The translations under genes were made by a program, and so were the position numbers. A model generated the notes under the pieces. It worked only from the letters and a program-made list of their open reading frames with translations, had not been told where the DNA came from and ran no database searches. This document shows, piece by piece, positions 54,484 through 64,000 of a DNA stretch of 64,000 nt; the stretch's first letter is position 1, and the number at the start of each line of letters is the position of its first letter. This DNA comes from Plenodomus lindquistii (Eukaryota > Ascomycota > Dothideomycetes > Pleosporales > Leptosphaeriaceae): assembly GCA_025504975.1 (NCBI GenBank), contig JANUWI010000002.1:1612001-1676000 (forward strand). The letters are read 5' to 3'.

Positions 54484-56187
54484 ATGACATCGCTACTACA
54501 TACATTTTCTGACATGCCATTACCGATGCGGCCGATCAGCGACAAAGAGATGGGAGTGGTCGATCTGGACCAACTCTTTGAGGAGTACGTTGAAACAGAT
54601 TTTCTACATCAGTTCAGCGAAACCACAGCCGACCGGTCCAGCTCCGATGACCTTGCGCACCTCTTTGAACTTCCTCATTCGAACGGGAACGAAGTGTTTG
54701 GTACCTCGTCCTCGCCTATGCTCAATCGGGACACAGCGGATGCTTGGCACAAGGCTCTCCAGAAGTGCGAACAAAACCCAACCTCGTCCGTGCCTAATAA
54801 TTCTACCTCCCATTACGCCCAGTCGAGAGGAAAAGAATCCCTCAGTGACTCAGAGTTGTTGAGTTTCGAGGACGTATTCGAATTGGACCGGAACCTGAAC
54901 CAGTTGCGCTCCACCTCGCAGCCTTCCACACCACGACCCAACGCCCCACGAACAGTCAAGAAGGCTGTATCTTTCAACGATCGTGCAGCCCCCCGTGGTG
55001 TTCAAAAACTGCCCAAGAAATCTGCATCAACATCCTTCACCAAAATGATGCAACCTTCATACTACCGGACGCCAATTCCTGATGTCTGGTCTCGCAAGTT
55101 GGACACTGCCGTTTCGATGCAACTGCAACCGTCACCGACTGACCTCACATCACCTCCGCCATCCTCAAGGCTCGTTCATCATGAGAACGGCAATGGCTTC
55201 TTCGCTCAGGATCATCAGCCTTATGGAACCAATCGTTCACCACTCACCAACGATGACTCGCATACGCCAAACATCGACTTCACAAATTATCAATTAACAC
55301 CACAGGCTTCTCCTGCCATTGGCCTGCCCACACACAGCAACAATGCGTTCCACGACAACATGGGCTTAACTTACAGTTCCTCGGTGTCAAGTGCGGGTCT
55401 CTCAGCCTTACACACCCCGCCATCCTCCGCCAGGCTGCCCATGACAACGTGGGGCTCTGAAACATCACCTACTCTCGAATTCGGATTCTCAGCCTCGCCA
55501 GACTTTTGCGGCACCAAGACTGCCGCTTGGTGGGATGACTCGACACATCACGCTGCATCCACCTTCCGCGAACCACATTCACGATCATCTAGCCAGAACA
55601 TGAGCCTCACAGCGCCAATGGGCGGCCTGGGAATCTCATGCGATACTGCAGCCTTCGGCGACTTTGGCAGCGCAGGCCTAAGTGTCAATGTGGGTGAGCC
55701 CCCGATGTCCGGTACCCCAGCCTCGTCATTCGATATGGCCGGGTACACAGCGATGTACCCACCTCCACAGCAACACATTGTGAACATTGGGCACCGACCA
55801 TTGTCTCGAACACCATCGCCAACCCCACAACCACGCTTCCATCGCCGCAGGCCATCTGGACAATCTCATTCACACCAACATCGCGTCAGTCACTCAAGCA
55901 CAGCCTCGAGCCGTCGCAAATCGAGCAATGGGTCGCAGCAATCATCACGACAAGCATCAACCGGGGGATCAGGATTTGTCAACTTCACCCCAGACGACAG
56001 CCGCAAGATCCTCACTGGCGTCGCGCCGAGCGGGAGTAGCAAGACCAAAGCCCGGCGCGAGAAGGAAGCCGCCGATAAGAGGCGCAAGCTAAGCCAAGCC
56101 GCCATGAAAGCGGTAATGGAAGCCGGTGGGGACATTGACAGTTTGCGAAGACTAGAACGCGAGGGATTGCTGATGCTGGAAAGCTAG
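54484..56187 (+). CDS. wetA: Conidiation regulator WetA
   Basis: Single exon, 567 residues. The C-terminal block GFVNFTPDDSRKILTGVAPSGSSKTKARREKEAADKRRKLSQAAMKAVMEAGGDIDSLRRLEREG is the signature of the WetA/ESC1 family. The N-terminus has the acidic D-L-D-Q-L-F-E-E-Y element also seen in WetA. The middle is Ser/Pro/Thr-rich with SP/TP sites (RTPSPTPQPR). In Aspergillus, WetA acts last in the BrlA-AbaA-WetA cascade and controls conidial wall maturation, trehalose accumulation and spore dormancy, binding DNA through its C-terminal region. A similar role in this fungus is inferred. The gene is intronless as read. Confidence 0.9.
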   Translation: MTSLLHTFSDMPLPMRPISDKEMGVVDLDQLFEEYVETDFLHQFSETTADRSSSDDLAHLFELPHSNGNEVFGTSSSPMLNRDTADAWHKALQKCEQNPTSSVPNNSTSHYAQSRGKESLSDSELLSFEDVFELDRNLNQLRSTSQPSTPRPNAPRTVKKAVSFNDRAAPRGVQKLPKKSASTSFTKMMQPSYYRTPIPDVWSRKLDTAVSMQLQPSPTDLTSPPPSSRLVHHENGNGFFAQDHQPYGTNRSPLTNDDSHTPNIDFTNYQLTPQASPAIGLPTHSNNAFHDNMGLTYSSSVSSAGLSALHTPPSSARLPMTTWGSETSPTLEFGFSASPDFCGTKTAAWWDDSTHHAASTFREPHSRSSSQNMSLTAPMGGLGISCDTAAFGDFGSAGLSVNVGEPPMSGTPASSFDMAGYTAMYPPPQQHIVNIGHRPLSRTPSPTPQPRFHRRRPSGQSHSHQHRVSHSSTASSRRKSSNGSQQSSRQASTGGSGFVNFTPDDSRKILTGVAPSGSSKTKARREKEAADKRRKLSQAAMKAVMEAGGDIDSLRRLEREGLLMLES

Positions 56188-56781
56188 ACTGACCGTTCCC
56201 GCATCGTCACTTTTGTTTTTTTCGATTCACATGGTTGTTTACATTTGATAGTTTACGGGATGCAAGGTAATACCTGCAGGCTTCTACCAATAGGCGCGCA
56301 TTAAAGTACCAATATCCTTCAACGCTTACACGGATATATCAGTAAGGGGAAGTAATGTGCACATAGCATGAAACAAATTATCTATTATTAATTAATCAAA
56401 CTTCAATCATTGTTCTCTGATCTATTCTTCGCTTGAGTGATGCACAATGCTAATAGCCACTGCTGCGACCTGGGCGTCTGCTACACGTAGCAGATTTGGA
56501 TTCCACCGTGTCGACCCCGCACAGTCTTGGGTACCAAACATTTCTTTGTTCTTCCAGCGCGGTTGAGCGCCAGTTGGAAGTCGGACATGATTTGATTGGC
56601 GAACCGCCCGATCGAACGGGATTGCCGCTAATGAAGGACTCGCGTCGGAAGTTGGCGGCCCCGGAAAGCGCGCCGGGAGATGTTCAGATGTGCCTCCACT
56701 TAGGTGGATACAGATCTAGTTCTAGAGAGGTCGGGCGTCCAGTTCGTGGCTCATCGTACCATCTAACGGCATTCCCGTGGT
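56188..56781. other. Convergent 3' intergenic region
   Basis: 594 bp between wetA (+) and rrp4 (-). AT-rich in the first half (ATTATTAATTAATCAAA near 56384). It likely holds both polyadenylation regions. No gene was seen. Confidence 0.5.
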
Positions 56782-57807
56782 TCAACCTCCAACCTCCAAT
56801 TCCAGCCGGCCAAGTACGGCTTCCACTACGCCTTTCGCGCCAATACCGCTATCCACACCGCCTAGACTCTTCTCTTCGGCTTCGAGCTCCACCGCCCCTT
56901 CGTAGACTTTCACGATCATGTCTTCGTCGACTTTGGTACCGCAGGCGACTAGGCCTCGGATAAGAGTGCTAACGCGGGTGATCTCCCGCATGACAGCGGG
57001 CTCGATCTCGTCATTCTGGCTCGAATAGAGCGTCTCCGTGACGCTCTCATCCAATCGGTTGATGCCAACTTCTTTCGGGTCTGTGGTGGTGGTAATGTGC
57101 TTGGAGATGAAGATGTAGCCATTGACGCCAAGAACTACATCAATCTCGCCAGCGGCCGTATTGAGTGTGAACACTTGTCGGCGCGACCGGACGACACCCC
57201 CTCTTCGCGACAATATTCCCCCGCCGGCGCCGGTCAGACTCGTGAAAAGTCCGTTCCGTAGCTTGCCGTACTTCAGCGACCGTGTGTGCAGAGATGCAGT
57301 GTTGTCCTGGTGTAGCGACTGCACTTCGGCGACCAGCAAGTCGCCTTCTGAGAAGAATGTCCGAATGTTAAGCTCGTCTACCGCGGTTCTTCTCCGCAGG
57401 ATACCACCCGGTAGATTTATACTACTCAATGGCAAGTTTGCTAGCATAGGCGCCGCAATGTCTACGCTCCACTTCTTCGTCTGTACGCTCACAATCCTGC
57501 CCACAACCAAGTCACCGATTTCAGGCTGGTAGCGTGCACGGAGTGGTTGTACGGAGAGCAGCTTGTTGGTCTTGTGCAGGTGCCCGGCGACTGTGGAGAT
57601 GATGGTGCTAGAGTCCGGAGGTACGTAGGTTCCGTGGCCGCGCATCCACTGAGGATCCGTGGTGATGTGCTCGCCTGGTGTCACTATCGACTTTGTGTCT
57701 GTAGAAGTTGGAACATCGTCATCGGACATATCGACATCCGAATCGTCTGATTGCGCATCGCGTCGTGGTGGAAGTGGTGCGCTCGGTGGGAGAATAGAGA
57801 CTGGCAT
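56782..57807 (-). CDS. rrp4: Exosome complex component Rrp4
   Basis: Single exon, 341 residues, close to the 359 of yeast Rrp4. The N-terminal region has GTYVPPDSSTIISTVAGHLHKTNKLLSVQPLRARYQPEIGDLVVGRI, the conserved N-terminal and S1 entry. The S1 domain continues through KKWSVDIAAPMLANLPLSSINLPGG and GDLLVAEVQSLHQDNTASLHTRSLKYGKLRNG. The KH-like part holds VVLGVNGYIFISKHI. Rrp4 is one of the three S1/KH cap subunits that line the RNA entry pore of the nuclear and cytoplasmic exosome. The start at 57807 precedes an acidic Ser/Asp stretch. The gene is divergent from the PLD-like gene. Confidence 0.92.
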   Translation of the reverse strand: MPVSILPPSAPLPPRRDAQSDDSDVDMSDDDVPTSTDTKSIVTPGEHITTDPQWMRGHGTYVPPDSSTIISTVAGHLHKTNKLLSVQPLRARYQPEIGDLVVGRIVSVQTKKWSVDIAAPMLANLPLSSINLPGGILRRRTAVDELNIRTFFSEGDLLVAEVQSLHQDNTASLHTRSLKYGKLRNGLFTSLTGAGGGILSRRGGVVRSRRQVFTLNTAAGEIDVVLGVNGYIFISKHITTTTDPKEVGINRLDESVTETLYSSQNDEIEPAVMREITRVSTLIRGLVACGTKVDEDMIVKVYEGAVELEAEEKSLGGVDSGIGAKGVVEAVLGRLELEVGG

Positions 57808-58150
57808 GGTGGCGGTCGTGGGCGCTCTGATGCAGTCGCGGCTAGGCCTGCGGTACGGCAGATGGGCGACAGCAAGGGGTTGTATATATGGTGTTCCAGA
57901 GTAATTGCGACTGCGTGCGTGCTTACGTTACTTGTCGTGTGTCGTTGAAGCTCTCGAAATTATTTTGGCGGGGATTGAAGCTTCCTTAACTATCTTACAT
58001 GCGCTAAGCCTGTTACAGCTTAGCTCGGCGCGTCAGTCGCGACCCTTCTTCGACGTCATCTCGACAACAAAGAGACACTGGATCTAAAGATTTGCGACAG
58101 AGCGCCCTCTAGGTCCAACAACAGTGGCGTTGTATTATATCCTGCCAGAA
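57808..58150. other. Divergent promoter region rrp4 / PLD-like
   Basis: 343 bp between two start codons on opposite strands, so probably a bidirectional promoter. A CTAACTATCTTAC-like stretch is present, but no motif can be assigned with confidence. Confidence 0.45.
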
Positions 58151-59575
58151 ATGCCGTCCGTCGCCCAAACTGCCAATGTCTCACACTTCAACGAACCCTT
58201 CATATCTGCTCTTGATGCCGCAGCCCCTGTTAACGCCGTCGATGAGCCCAACTACTACGCGCGTTACCCGCGGTCTCTTATCACAACATGCAATACTGGA
58301 AGCTTCATGACAGGCACTGGCTCGGCAATTTACGAATCACTGAGCCCACTACTACAGGACACGCAACAAGAGCTTGTCCTCGTTACATGCTTTTGGGCGC
58401 GATCAGCGTCACTTGAGTCCCTCAATGCTATCCTGCGCAGTCTATCCGACAAGGCAGTCAGGCGAGGCACAGACAAGATTCGTGTGCGGCTATGCTTCTC
58501 ATCATCTTCAATCTTTCAGAAGCTTCTTCATAAGCAGTCTGTCACTGGCCAAATGTATCCATCATCGGTATGGGTGAAAAAGCTTGGGTTGCCTGACCCC
58601 TCCGAACTTGGAGGATTGGACATCAGGATCAGGTCAATTTTCATACTCCCATTCAGCGTTATGCATCCCAAATTCATTATTATCGATCGGAAGAAAGTCA
58701 TTCTGCCGAGTTGCAACATTAGCTGGGAGGAATGGTTTGAAGGTGCGATGGTCCTCGATGGCCCAGTCGTGGATCAATTCGTGAGATTCTATCACACATT
58801 CTGGGATCAGCGGCAAGAAGGGCCTCCACTCCCGAGCAACAACGAGTCTAGTACAGCACAGGTTGTAGACCAAAAGGCGCTCAAGTCCCTCGTACATACC
58901 ACAGCTAGGAATGTGCAAACTATCTTTCTTCCTAGCCCACATCGAAGAAATCCGCGCTTCAGCATCTTCGCATCTTCCGACGCTGTCCTTGCACCGCCGA
59001 CGCCACTCAACACTTTCGTGCTTACTCTCTTCGCAAAGGCTGAGAAAAGCATACGTATTCAGACACCAAATGTTACAGCGCCTCCGGTGCTTTCTGCCGT
59101 GCTCAAAGCTTTAGCACGCGGTGTAGATGTACGGATTCTGACTTCAGAACGGCTCATGATACTGGAACAACTGGTGACAGCCGGCACTACAACTTCCCGC
59201 TGCATTAAGATGCTAATTAAGCGTTATCGTTCGATTTCCTCCTCACATTCGCGACGACCTCAAAGCGACGAAGAGGCAGCGATTGCAAGTACTCAGCCCG
59301 GCCGTCTACAGGTGGCGTACTTCGAGCCCATTGGTGGACCAAAAAGGAAGGGTCAGGAAGGTGGCGAGCCACAGCAGAGCCATCTCAAGATGACAATTGT
59401 TGACGATGAAGTGCTCGTATTGGGGTCTGGGAATCTTGATCGTGCGAGCTGGTTTACGAGTCAAGAGCTGGGTGTCGCCTTCTTTGATGCCGGTGTTGTC
59501 AAGAGCGTAGCAAGTGCGGTGGACACTGGTATGGAGGGTCGAAGCAAAATTGTTTTTGACAGCGAGAGCATGTAA
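58151..59575 (+). CDS. Phospholipase D-like protein with two HKD motifs
   Basis: 474 residues from the ATG at 58151; the open frame extends 27 bp upstream without another ATG. The first motif is H-P-K-F-I-I-I-D-R-K-K-V-I-L-P-S-C-N-I-S (about residue 175). The second is H-L-K-M-T-I-V-D-D-E-V-L-V-L-G-S-G-N-L-D-R (about 415). Both keep the H-x-K-x4-D pattern and a following Asn that define the PLD superfamily, so the enzyme is probably active. There is no PX/PH or C2 domain, and the length suits the compact bacterial/cardiolipin-synthase-like class. The substrate may be phospholipid, phosphodiester or nucleic acid; the sequence does not decide. No strong signal peptide is visible. Confidence 0.83.
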   Translation: MPSVAQTANVSHFNEPFISALDAAAPVNAVDEPNYYARYPRSLITTCNTGSFMTGTGSAIYESLSPLLQDTQQELVLVTCFWARSASLESLNAILRSLSDKAVRRGTDKIRVRLCFSSSSIFQKLLHKQSVTGQMYPSSVWVKKLGLPDPSELGGLDIRIRSIFILPFSVMHPKFIIIDRKKVILPSCNISWEEWFEGAMVLDGPVVDQFVRFYHTFWDQRQEGPPLPSNNESSTAQVVDQKALKSLVHTTARNVQTIFLPSPHRRNPRFSIFASSDAVLAPPTPLNTFVLTLFAKAEKSIRIQTPNVTAPPVLSAVLKALARGVDVRILTSERLMILEQLVTAGTTTSRCIKMLIKRYRSISSSHSRRPQSDEEAAIASTQPGRLQVAYFEPIGGPKRKGQEGGEPQQSHLKMTIVDDEVLVLGSGNLDRASWFTSQELGVAFFDAGVVKSVASAVDTGMEGRSKIVFDSESM

Positions 59576-59887
59576 TAATCAAATATCAGGATCGCGTGTT
59601 CATGAAGACTACGGCCCTGATAGGTAAAATATAGACAGATTTTGAAGGATGTGAGTCCAAGCTGACGTTGGCCAAAGCAAAACGAAGCTATTCATATATA
59701 ATACTATTATTACCGCACTGTCGAGTCCGCGAGAGCGCAAATCATCCCTCAGCCATGTCATCAATCATCGTGTGACACAAGTATTATGATATTTGAATAC
59801 AGATTCTGTGAGTTTGAACTATCTGGAATAGTATTTACGGCGACAAATAACTACGCAGCCCACAAGAGGACATCCTAGCCAGCACAA
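59576..59887. other. Convergent 3' intergenic region
   Basis: 312 bp, AT-rich, between convergent genes. Nothing was recognised beyond likely 3' ends. Confidence 0.5.
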
Positions 59888-60835
59888 CTAAATGCGCGTG
59901 AGAAACCTACCAATCTCCGCCGCTATACTCCCGTCATCCCCGTTTATTTCAATCTCCAGCCGTCTTACTTTGAACACTATCGGCTCAAGACCCTGAATAT
60001 CTTGCAAAAACCTAGACATCTGTGCATGCACCCAATCCCCCCGAAGTCCCTCAAACCTAAACCTCAGCACCACCAGCCTCCCAAACCCAAGTTCTCCAGA
60101 CGCCACACCCCTCCAGAACCGAACCTGACGTGCAAAGTTCTCCGCTTCATGAGGGAGATCCGGGTCGCGCATGCCCCACAAGGAAAAGAGACGCGTGCCT
60201 TTTCTAAAATGCGGCACCAGGGTGAGGTGTCTTATGAATTGGCTGCTGTGCGGCTTGGGGTAGGTGACGTGTATGCGGCCGCTTGGTCGAAGTGCGGGCT
60301 TGAGAGTGACGTTGTTGCCCTCGTAAAAGGATTGGCGGGCAAAGACTGCTGTGGCTCGGTTGAGCGTGAGGGTATCGAGGTTTTCGTGCTTAAATTGGGC
60401 GAAGTTTTGGGCGTTCAGACCGCCGGGGATGGTGGTGATGTGTTTGAATATCTCGGATTTTATTTCGTCGGGTATGCGGTCTAGGATTGAGGGAATGGGA
60501 GGTACAGTTTGGAGTGGTGGGGAATTCGGGGCAGGGGTGTCGTGGGGAGTTGGAATGGCTGGGGCTTGGCTTGGGCTGTCGGTTGGAAGAGAGGTATTCA
60601 GTTGGGTTTGGATCTCGTTCTCCGTCAACGCCGGATCATCAGCTGTAATCGAAGTGTCGTCTTCAGATGAATCAGAGTCATTTACAGGTGTGCAAGCTAC
60701 AGTATAATGTTTCCGTAGATGGGCAACTTTGATGAGCTTTCGGGTTCCCTTGTTACGAGGCGTTGTCCTGGGCCCCATCTTCACCACTCTGGAATTGAGG
60801 ACGTTACCCGTCGGAATCTTAGAGCAGTTGCTCAT
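59888..60835 (-). CDS. F-box-like protein of unknown function
   Basis: 315 residues from the ATG at 60835. The N-terminal half is basic, then acidic and Pro-rich (disordered). The segment PPIPSILDRIPDEIKSEIFKHITTIPGG looks like an F-box-type LPxEIxxxIF helix pair. It is followed by a region resembling those of fungal F-box-like proteins (LTLNRATAVFARQSFYEGNNVTL; SSQFIRHLTLVPHF; VRRLEIEI). Such proteins often adapt substrates to SCF ligases, but the F-box match is weak and the target is unknown. The stop is at 59888, overlapping nothing. Confidence 0.6.
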   Translation of the reverse strand: MSNCSKIPTGNVLNSRVVKMGPRTTPRNKGTRKLIKVAHLRKHYTVACTPVNDSDSSEDDTSITADDPALTENEIQTQLNTSLPTDSPSQAPAIPTPHDTPAPNSPPLQTVPPIPSILDRIPDEIKSEIFKHITTIPGGLNAQNFAQFKHENLDTLTLNRATAVFARQSFYEGNNVTLKPALRPSGRIHVTYPKPHSSQFIRHLTLVPHFRKGTRLFSLWGMRDPDLPHEAENFARQVRFWRGVASGELGFGRLVVLRFRFEGLRGDWVHAQMSRFLQDIQGLEPIVFKVRRLEIEINGDDGSIAAEIGRFLTRI

Positions 60836-62015
60836 CGTAATCAGTCTTGATTCCAATACGACGAGGTTTGTCGGATGTGTCTTCGAGGTGCTAAGCCTGT
60901 ACCTAGCCGACTACCTACGTAGACATCGAAATCAAGTTCGCGTCAAAGAACCCATCGCGTCACACCGACAATGTGCACAATGAATTATCGTTCTAACTCT
61001 TGCTGACTGCAGCTTCACGGTTAATTGAAAGGCCTTGAGGTCCAGCACAAAGGGGACAAGAGTCAAACAATGAGGTCGGAATACTCACAATGCTAACATG
61101 CTCAGACGCTCCATGGAAAACTATTATTGACCAGTTCATTGTGACACAGTCCACGAAAAATCAAGGTAGATGCGAGAATATTATCGATTGAAGCTGGCGT
61201 GAGGCGCATCCACCATCATCATCTTGTACTGAAGATACGAGTCAATGCTACCAACCGATGACCATCTGATCAATCATTCCCCGACGAATCTCCTCGGGGA
61301 TTGATTTCTGCGGGTGAAGATGCTAGATCTGTGGGGATTAGGTTCTTGTTACGTGTTGTGATGTTGGCGCTGGGGTCTGCCATGTTCGATGCGTGGGGGG
61401 CTAAGTCTGGACTGTGGTTGATGCAGTGTTAGGGGGACAGCAATAGATTTCACATTGTCTGCCCCTAGATTCCGTTTGTGGGAGGTATTTTTATTCACGA
61501 AGTGCCTATAAACGTACCATGGCAAACGACTATCGATCAGTCTTGTTGTTGAGCGGCTTCGAAATGGTTTCTATCCAGCGAAGCTTGTCCTCATGGTAAA
61601 CAAGTGGAGTGATTTGGAACTACTTGGTGACCGCAGATGGGTGTTATGAGAACAAAACCTGTTTTGCGGAGTCTGAGGTGAACGTTCTGAGTGGGTCGGT
61701 TAGTGTGTTTGGCACTCTAGGTGTTGGGCGTTCGTATGTTGGTTGAAGGGAAACCCGTACTAAGTGCTCTGCTTACAAGTAGACGTGACGAGCCATGGCG
61801 AATAAGCAAGACGTAGGCCAGGAGTCAAGAAGACTACTTTTTGGTTTGAATTCTCTCACACTAGACTGACTTTTAACCTGAAAAAGCTCAGCACTTGAGA
61901 GTGATATCATAGTATTGAATTTCATGACCGTAAACTGCCGTCAGTTGGTGACGCCAAACTCCTTGGATATTATTCCATTCGATCCCATGCTCGATGCAAT
62001 TTTCGTCCTCTCGAC
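60836..62015. other. Intergenic, nothing recognised
   Basis: 1.2 kb between two minus-strand genes. No supportable coding frame, repeat or RNA gene was seen. Confidence 0.5.
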
Positions 62016-62693
62016 CTACTCGTCGACGTCCATGGCCTCGACACCACCGCCAACCTTCATCTTCAACTTCCTCTTGCTCTTCGTCTTGGGCAGAGTCTCC
62101 TCGAGATCGCTGTCCAATTCGCTCTCCTCGGCCGCAATCTCCTTCCTCCTCGCCGCCACCTTGTCCTTGACCTTTTGCAAATCGACCTCCATCTCCTCTT
62201 CGTCAACCTCGGCCTTGGCAAACCTTTCGCTCGGCGGCAGCAAGTGCTGGTTCTCCTCGACCAATTTCCTATCCTCCTCGCGCTGCCTCTGCTTGTTGCC
62301 GCGCATGCGCGTCTTGTAGAATGCGCGTTCCCTCCTGGCTCTAATCTCAGAGACTCTCGACATGGCCTTGAGGGTAGTCTGGATGAGGTCGCGGTTGTAG
62401 CGGACGGGGATGTTGCGGCGCTGGGCGAAGGTAAGGGTGCTGTCGACGGTCATTTCCTTGCCATGCGCGCGGCGGAAGGATTTGGTCCAGGCGAGTTTGC
62501 GGGGATTGCGCTTCATTTTGAAGTTCTTGTGGCATTTTGACTTGCAGAAGCGGAAGGCCTTTGCATCGTTGCGGACTGTGTTCCTACATTAGTATGTCGT
62601 TCTGTGCATCTTCTAGGAGGAAGGCGCACCAAAAGTGATGCCCTTGGACGGGTAGACAGGCGCGGAACAAAAGTAGCACGTCTCGATTCTCAT
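62016..62693 (-). CDS. rlp24: Ribosome biogenesis protein Rlp24 (eL24-like)
   Basis: Two exons (62693-62630 and 62575-62016, 54-bp intron) give 207 residues. MRIETCYFCSAPVYPSKGITFVRNDAKAFRFCKSKCHKNFKMKRNPRKLAWTKSFRRAHGKEM is the eL24-type zinc ribbon (C-x2-C and C-x3-C) with the Rlp24 signature. The acidic/basic C-terminal tail (KVKDKVAARRKEIAAEESELDSD, basic end) is what recruits the AAA-ATPase Drg1 in yeast. Rlp24 occupies the eL24 site on nuclear pre-60S particles and is exchanged in the cytoplasm. The start codon is 326 bp from that of pam18, on opposite strands. Confidence 0.92.
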
Positions 62694-63019
62694 CTTGTCG
62701 GGGGTGCGCGAGGGTAAATCGCGACTTTGGAGGTGTGGAGTGAGTGAAGTTGCCCGCCGCAATGTTCCAGAAAATTGTAGACCGGCCAAGATTTCGCGCA
62801 CTGACCGCCTTTAAGTGGGCGAATCAGACGACCCCGCGACCGCGGTAGCCTCCATTTTTCCTTCCCGAGGCCGCTGCAACGACGACGCCATTCATTCATT
62901 CACTTTGGTCACACTTCACTCTCGATATAAGCCAATACCCGATTTCGACGTCACAGTCTCTTACAACCGCTTTCACCGTCCCAAAGTAGCAGAGACAGCC
63001 GACGCAAGAGAAAGAGGAT
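62694..63019. promoter_or_regulatory. Bidirectional promoter of rlp24 and pam18, with CCAAT box
   Basis: 326 bp between opposite start codons. A CCAAT at 62932-62936 lies 84 bp upstream of the pam18 ATG in its sense orientation, as in the complex I subunit gene. GC-rich runs lie near the rlp24 side. Promoter assignment follows from gene layout. Confidence 0.5.
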
Positions 63020-63507
63020 ATGTCCGCTTGGGTGTGGATTGCCGGTGCGGGCGCGGCCGCCTTCTTCGTACGGGTTCCCCTCATTCCTGCCACGTCCGGA
63101 TCGGGCATTATTGGCAGTGTCCTCGAGGCGTATCACTGATGTAGTCCGGAACGTCGTAGCTAATTGTTGATTGTTAGGGCCGCGCAGCGCTCGTCGCAAT
63201 ACGAAGATCAGGCGGTGGCGCTGGAGCACTCGGACGGGGTTACTACAAGGGTGGCTTCGAGCCAAAAATGACACGAAGAGAAGCCGCTCTTATACTAGAA
63301 ATGCCGTACGTGTCCTCGCACGGTGTCATGGTGGACATGGCACGACAGCGACTAACGACGTACAGTGAACGAGGCATAACGAAAGAACTCCTACGAAAGA
63401 AGCACCGATCACTCATGCTTTTGAACCACCCGGATCGAGGTGGTAGCCCATACCTAGCCACCAAAGTCAACGAGGCGAAAGAATTGTTGGAGAAGGAGGT
63501 CAAATAG
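63020..63507 (+). CDS. pam18: Mitochondrial import motor J-protein Pam18/Tim14
   Basis: Three exons (63020-63067, 63178-63305 and 63366-63507; introns 110 and 60 bp) give 105 residues. MSAWVWIAGAGAAAFFGRAALVAIRR is a short N-terminal membrane anchor. GRGYYKGGFEPKMTRREAALILEMPERGITKELLRKKHRSLMLLNHPDRGGSPYLATKVNEAKELLEKEVK is the Pam18 J-domain with an intact HPD. Pam18 stimulates Hsp70 (Ssc1) ATPase at the TIM23 channel on the matrix side of the inner membrane. Length and motif fit fungal Tim14, without the long intermembrane-space extension of yeast. Confidence 0.92.
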
Positions 63508-63962
63508 AGCCAATGCGCTGGAAAGAGAAGGAGGTTGTATACCAAGAATTTGTACTATATTACGACACGATATCGCAGCATCAGCATGGCGTTGCAATGA
63601 AACATGAAGCTCTAGGCGCTTTGCCTAGGTCGAGAACAATCACACTCTACATTTTGGTTATGGAGACTCACGCAGAATGCCTCACACTCAATGTGCTCTT
63701 CTCCATTTGGGTCAAGGTCCAAACGTTGTGTGTACATCAGTGGATGCTCGATACGATTCATTACCACAAACTTAGTTGCTAACTCGAATTTCAGAGCGGC
63801 ATTGGATCTACTATAGAAGAGTACGCAACGGAACCAGCGAATAGACACACAGCATAAGCGCCGATCGTAGCGGCACCCCGACGCCTCAGCCTCATTCCGC
63901 TATTCCGCAACTGTTACTCTGAAATCCATCCTATTCTGAAGTTCCCACCGCCATCTTTCATC
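63508..63962. other. Intergenic, nothing recognised
   Basis: 455 bp between the pam18 stop and a possible new start codon. No coding frame was supported. Confidence 0.45.
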
Positions 63963-64000
63963 ATGACTAGCACCAGTAGGTACGACTATCAAACCTTGGA
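63963..64000 (+). CDS. Possible start of a gene running out of the window
   Basis: An ATG in the context CATCATGACTAGCACCAG follows a pyrimidine-rich leader (CCGCCATCTTT). It encodes MTSTS, and then either a GTACGA donor after 17 nt or a continuing frame. Only the start-site look supports it. Confidence 0.25.
   Translation, partial: MTSTSRYDYQTL

Overview
This is a nuclear segment of a filamentous ascomycete (Pezizomycotina). Introns are short (about 45-60 bp, GT-AG) and fungal in type. A WetA-type conidiation regulator, a highly reducing polyketide synthase and fungal-type arrestin, Vid24/Gid4 and FHA-forkhead proteins are present. The general look of the proteins suggests Dothideomycetes, probably Pleosporales; that rank is an inference. 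No tRNA, rRNA, transposon or CRISPR array was recognised.

Layout, left to right. 1-5.7 kb: end of a GMC oxidoreductase (+), a broken Aim9-like phosphotransferase (-), and an arrestin adaptor (-). 7.8-14.7 kb: a Yap-like bZIP factor (+), an Stm1-like ribosome/RNA-binding protein (+) and an RBR ubiquitin ligase (-). 17.4-26.1 kb: a secreted GH3 beta-glucosidase (+), an FHA-forkhead transcription factor (+) and the NDUFS5-type complex I subunit (+). 26.1-33 kb: a low-complexity block, a Vid24/Gid4 GID-ligase substrate receptor (-) and an unknown Pro-rich protein (-). 36.7-44.6 kb: a six-exon HR-PKS (-), flanked by gene-poor DNA on both sides. 46.4-51.5 kb: a small unknown protein (+), a phytanoyl-CoA dioxygenase family enzyme (+), a TMEM234-type membrane protein (-) and an indoleamine 2,3-dioxygenase family enzyme (+). 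54.5-64 kb: WetA (+), exosome Rrp4 (-), a PLD-like protein (+), an F-box-like unknown (-), ribosome biogenesis factor Rlp24 (-), the import-motor J-protein Pam18 (+), and a possible gene start at the right edge.

Most of the window is ordinary single-copy fungal gene content with convergent and divergent pairs (for example rlp24/pam18 and rrp4/PLD-like share promoters). Nutrient-responsive themes recur without forming a cluster: an arrestin that would direct transporter turnover, a Gid4-type receptor for metabolic enzyme turnover, and a beta-glucosidase with CreA-like sites upstream. The accessory signal is the HR-PKS. Its catalytic domains look intact except for an unusual C-methyltransferase motif. 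It has no obvious tailoring genes next to it, and its start codon is preceded by a degenerate ~29-bp tandem repeat. Exon coordinates were built by hand from splice consensus, frame continuity and remembered family conservation; no searches were run.
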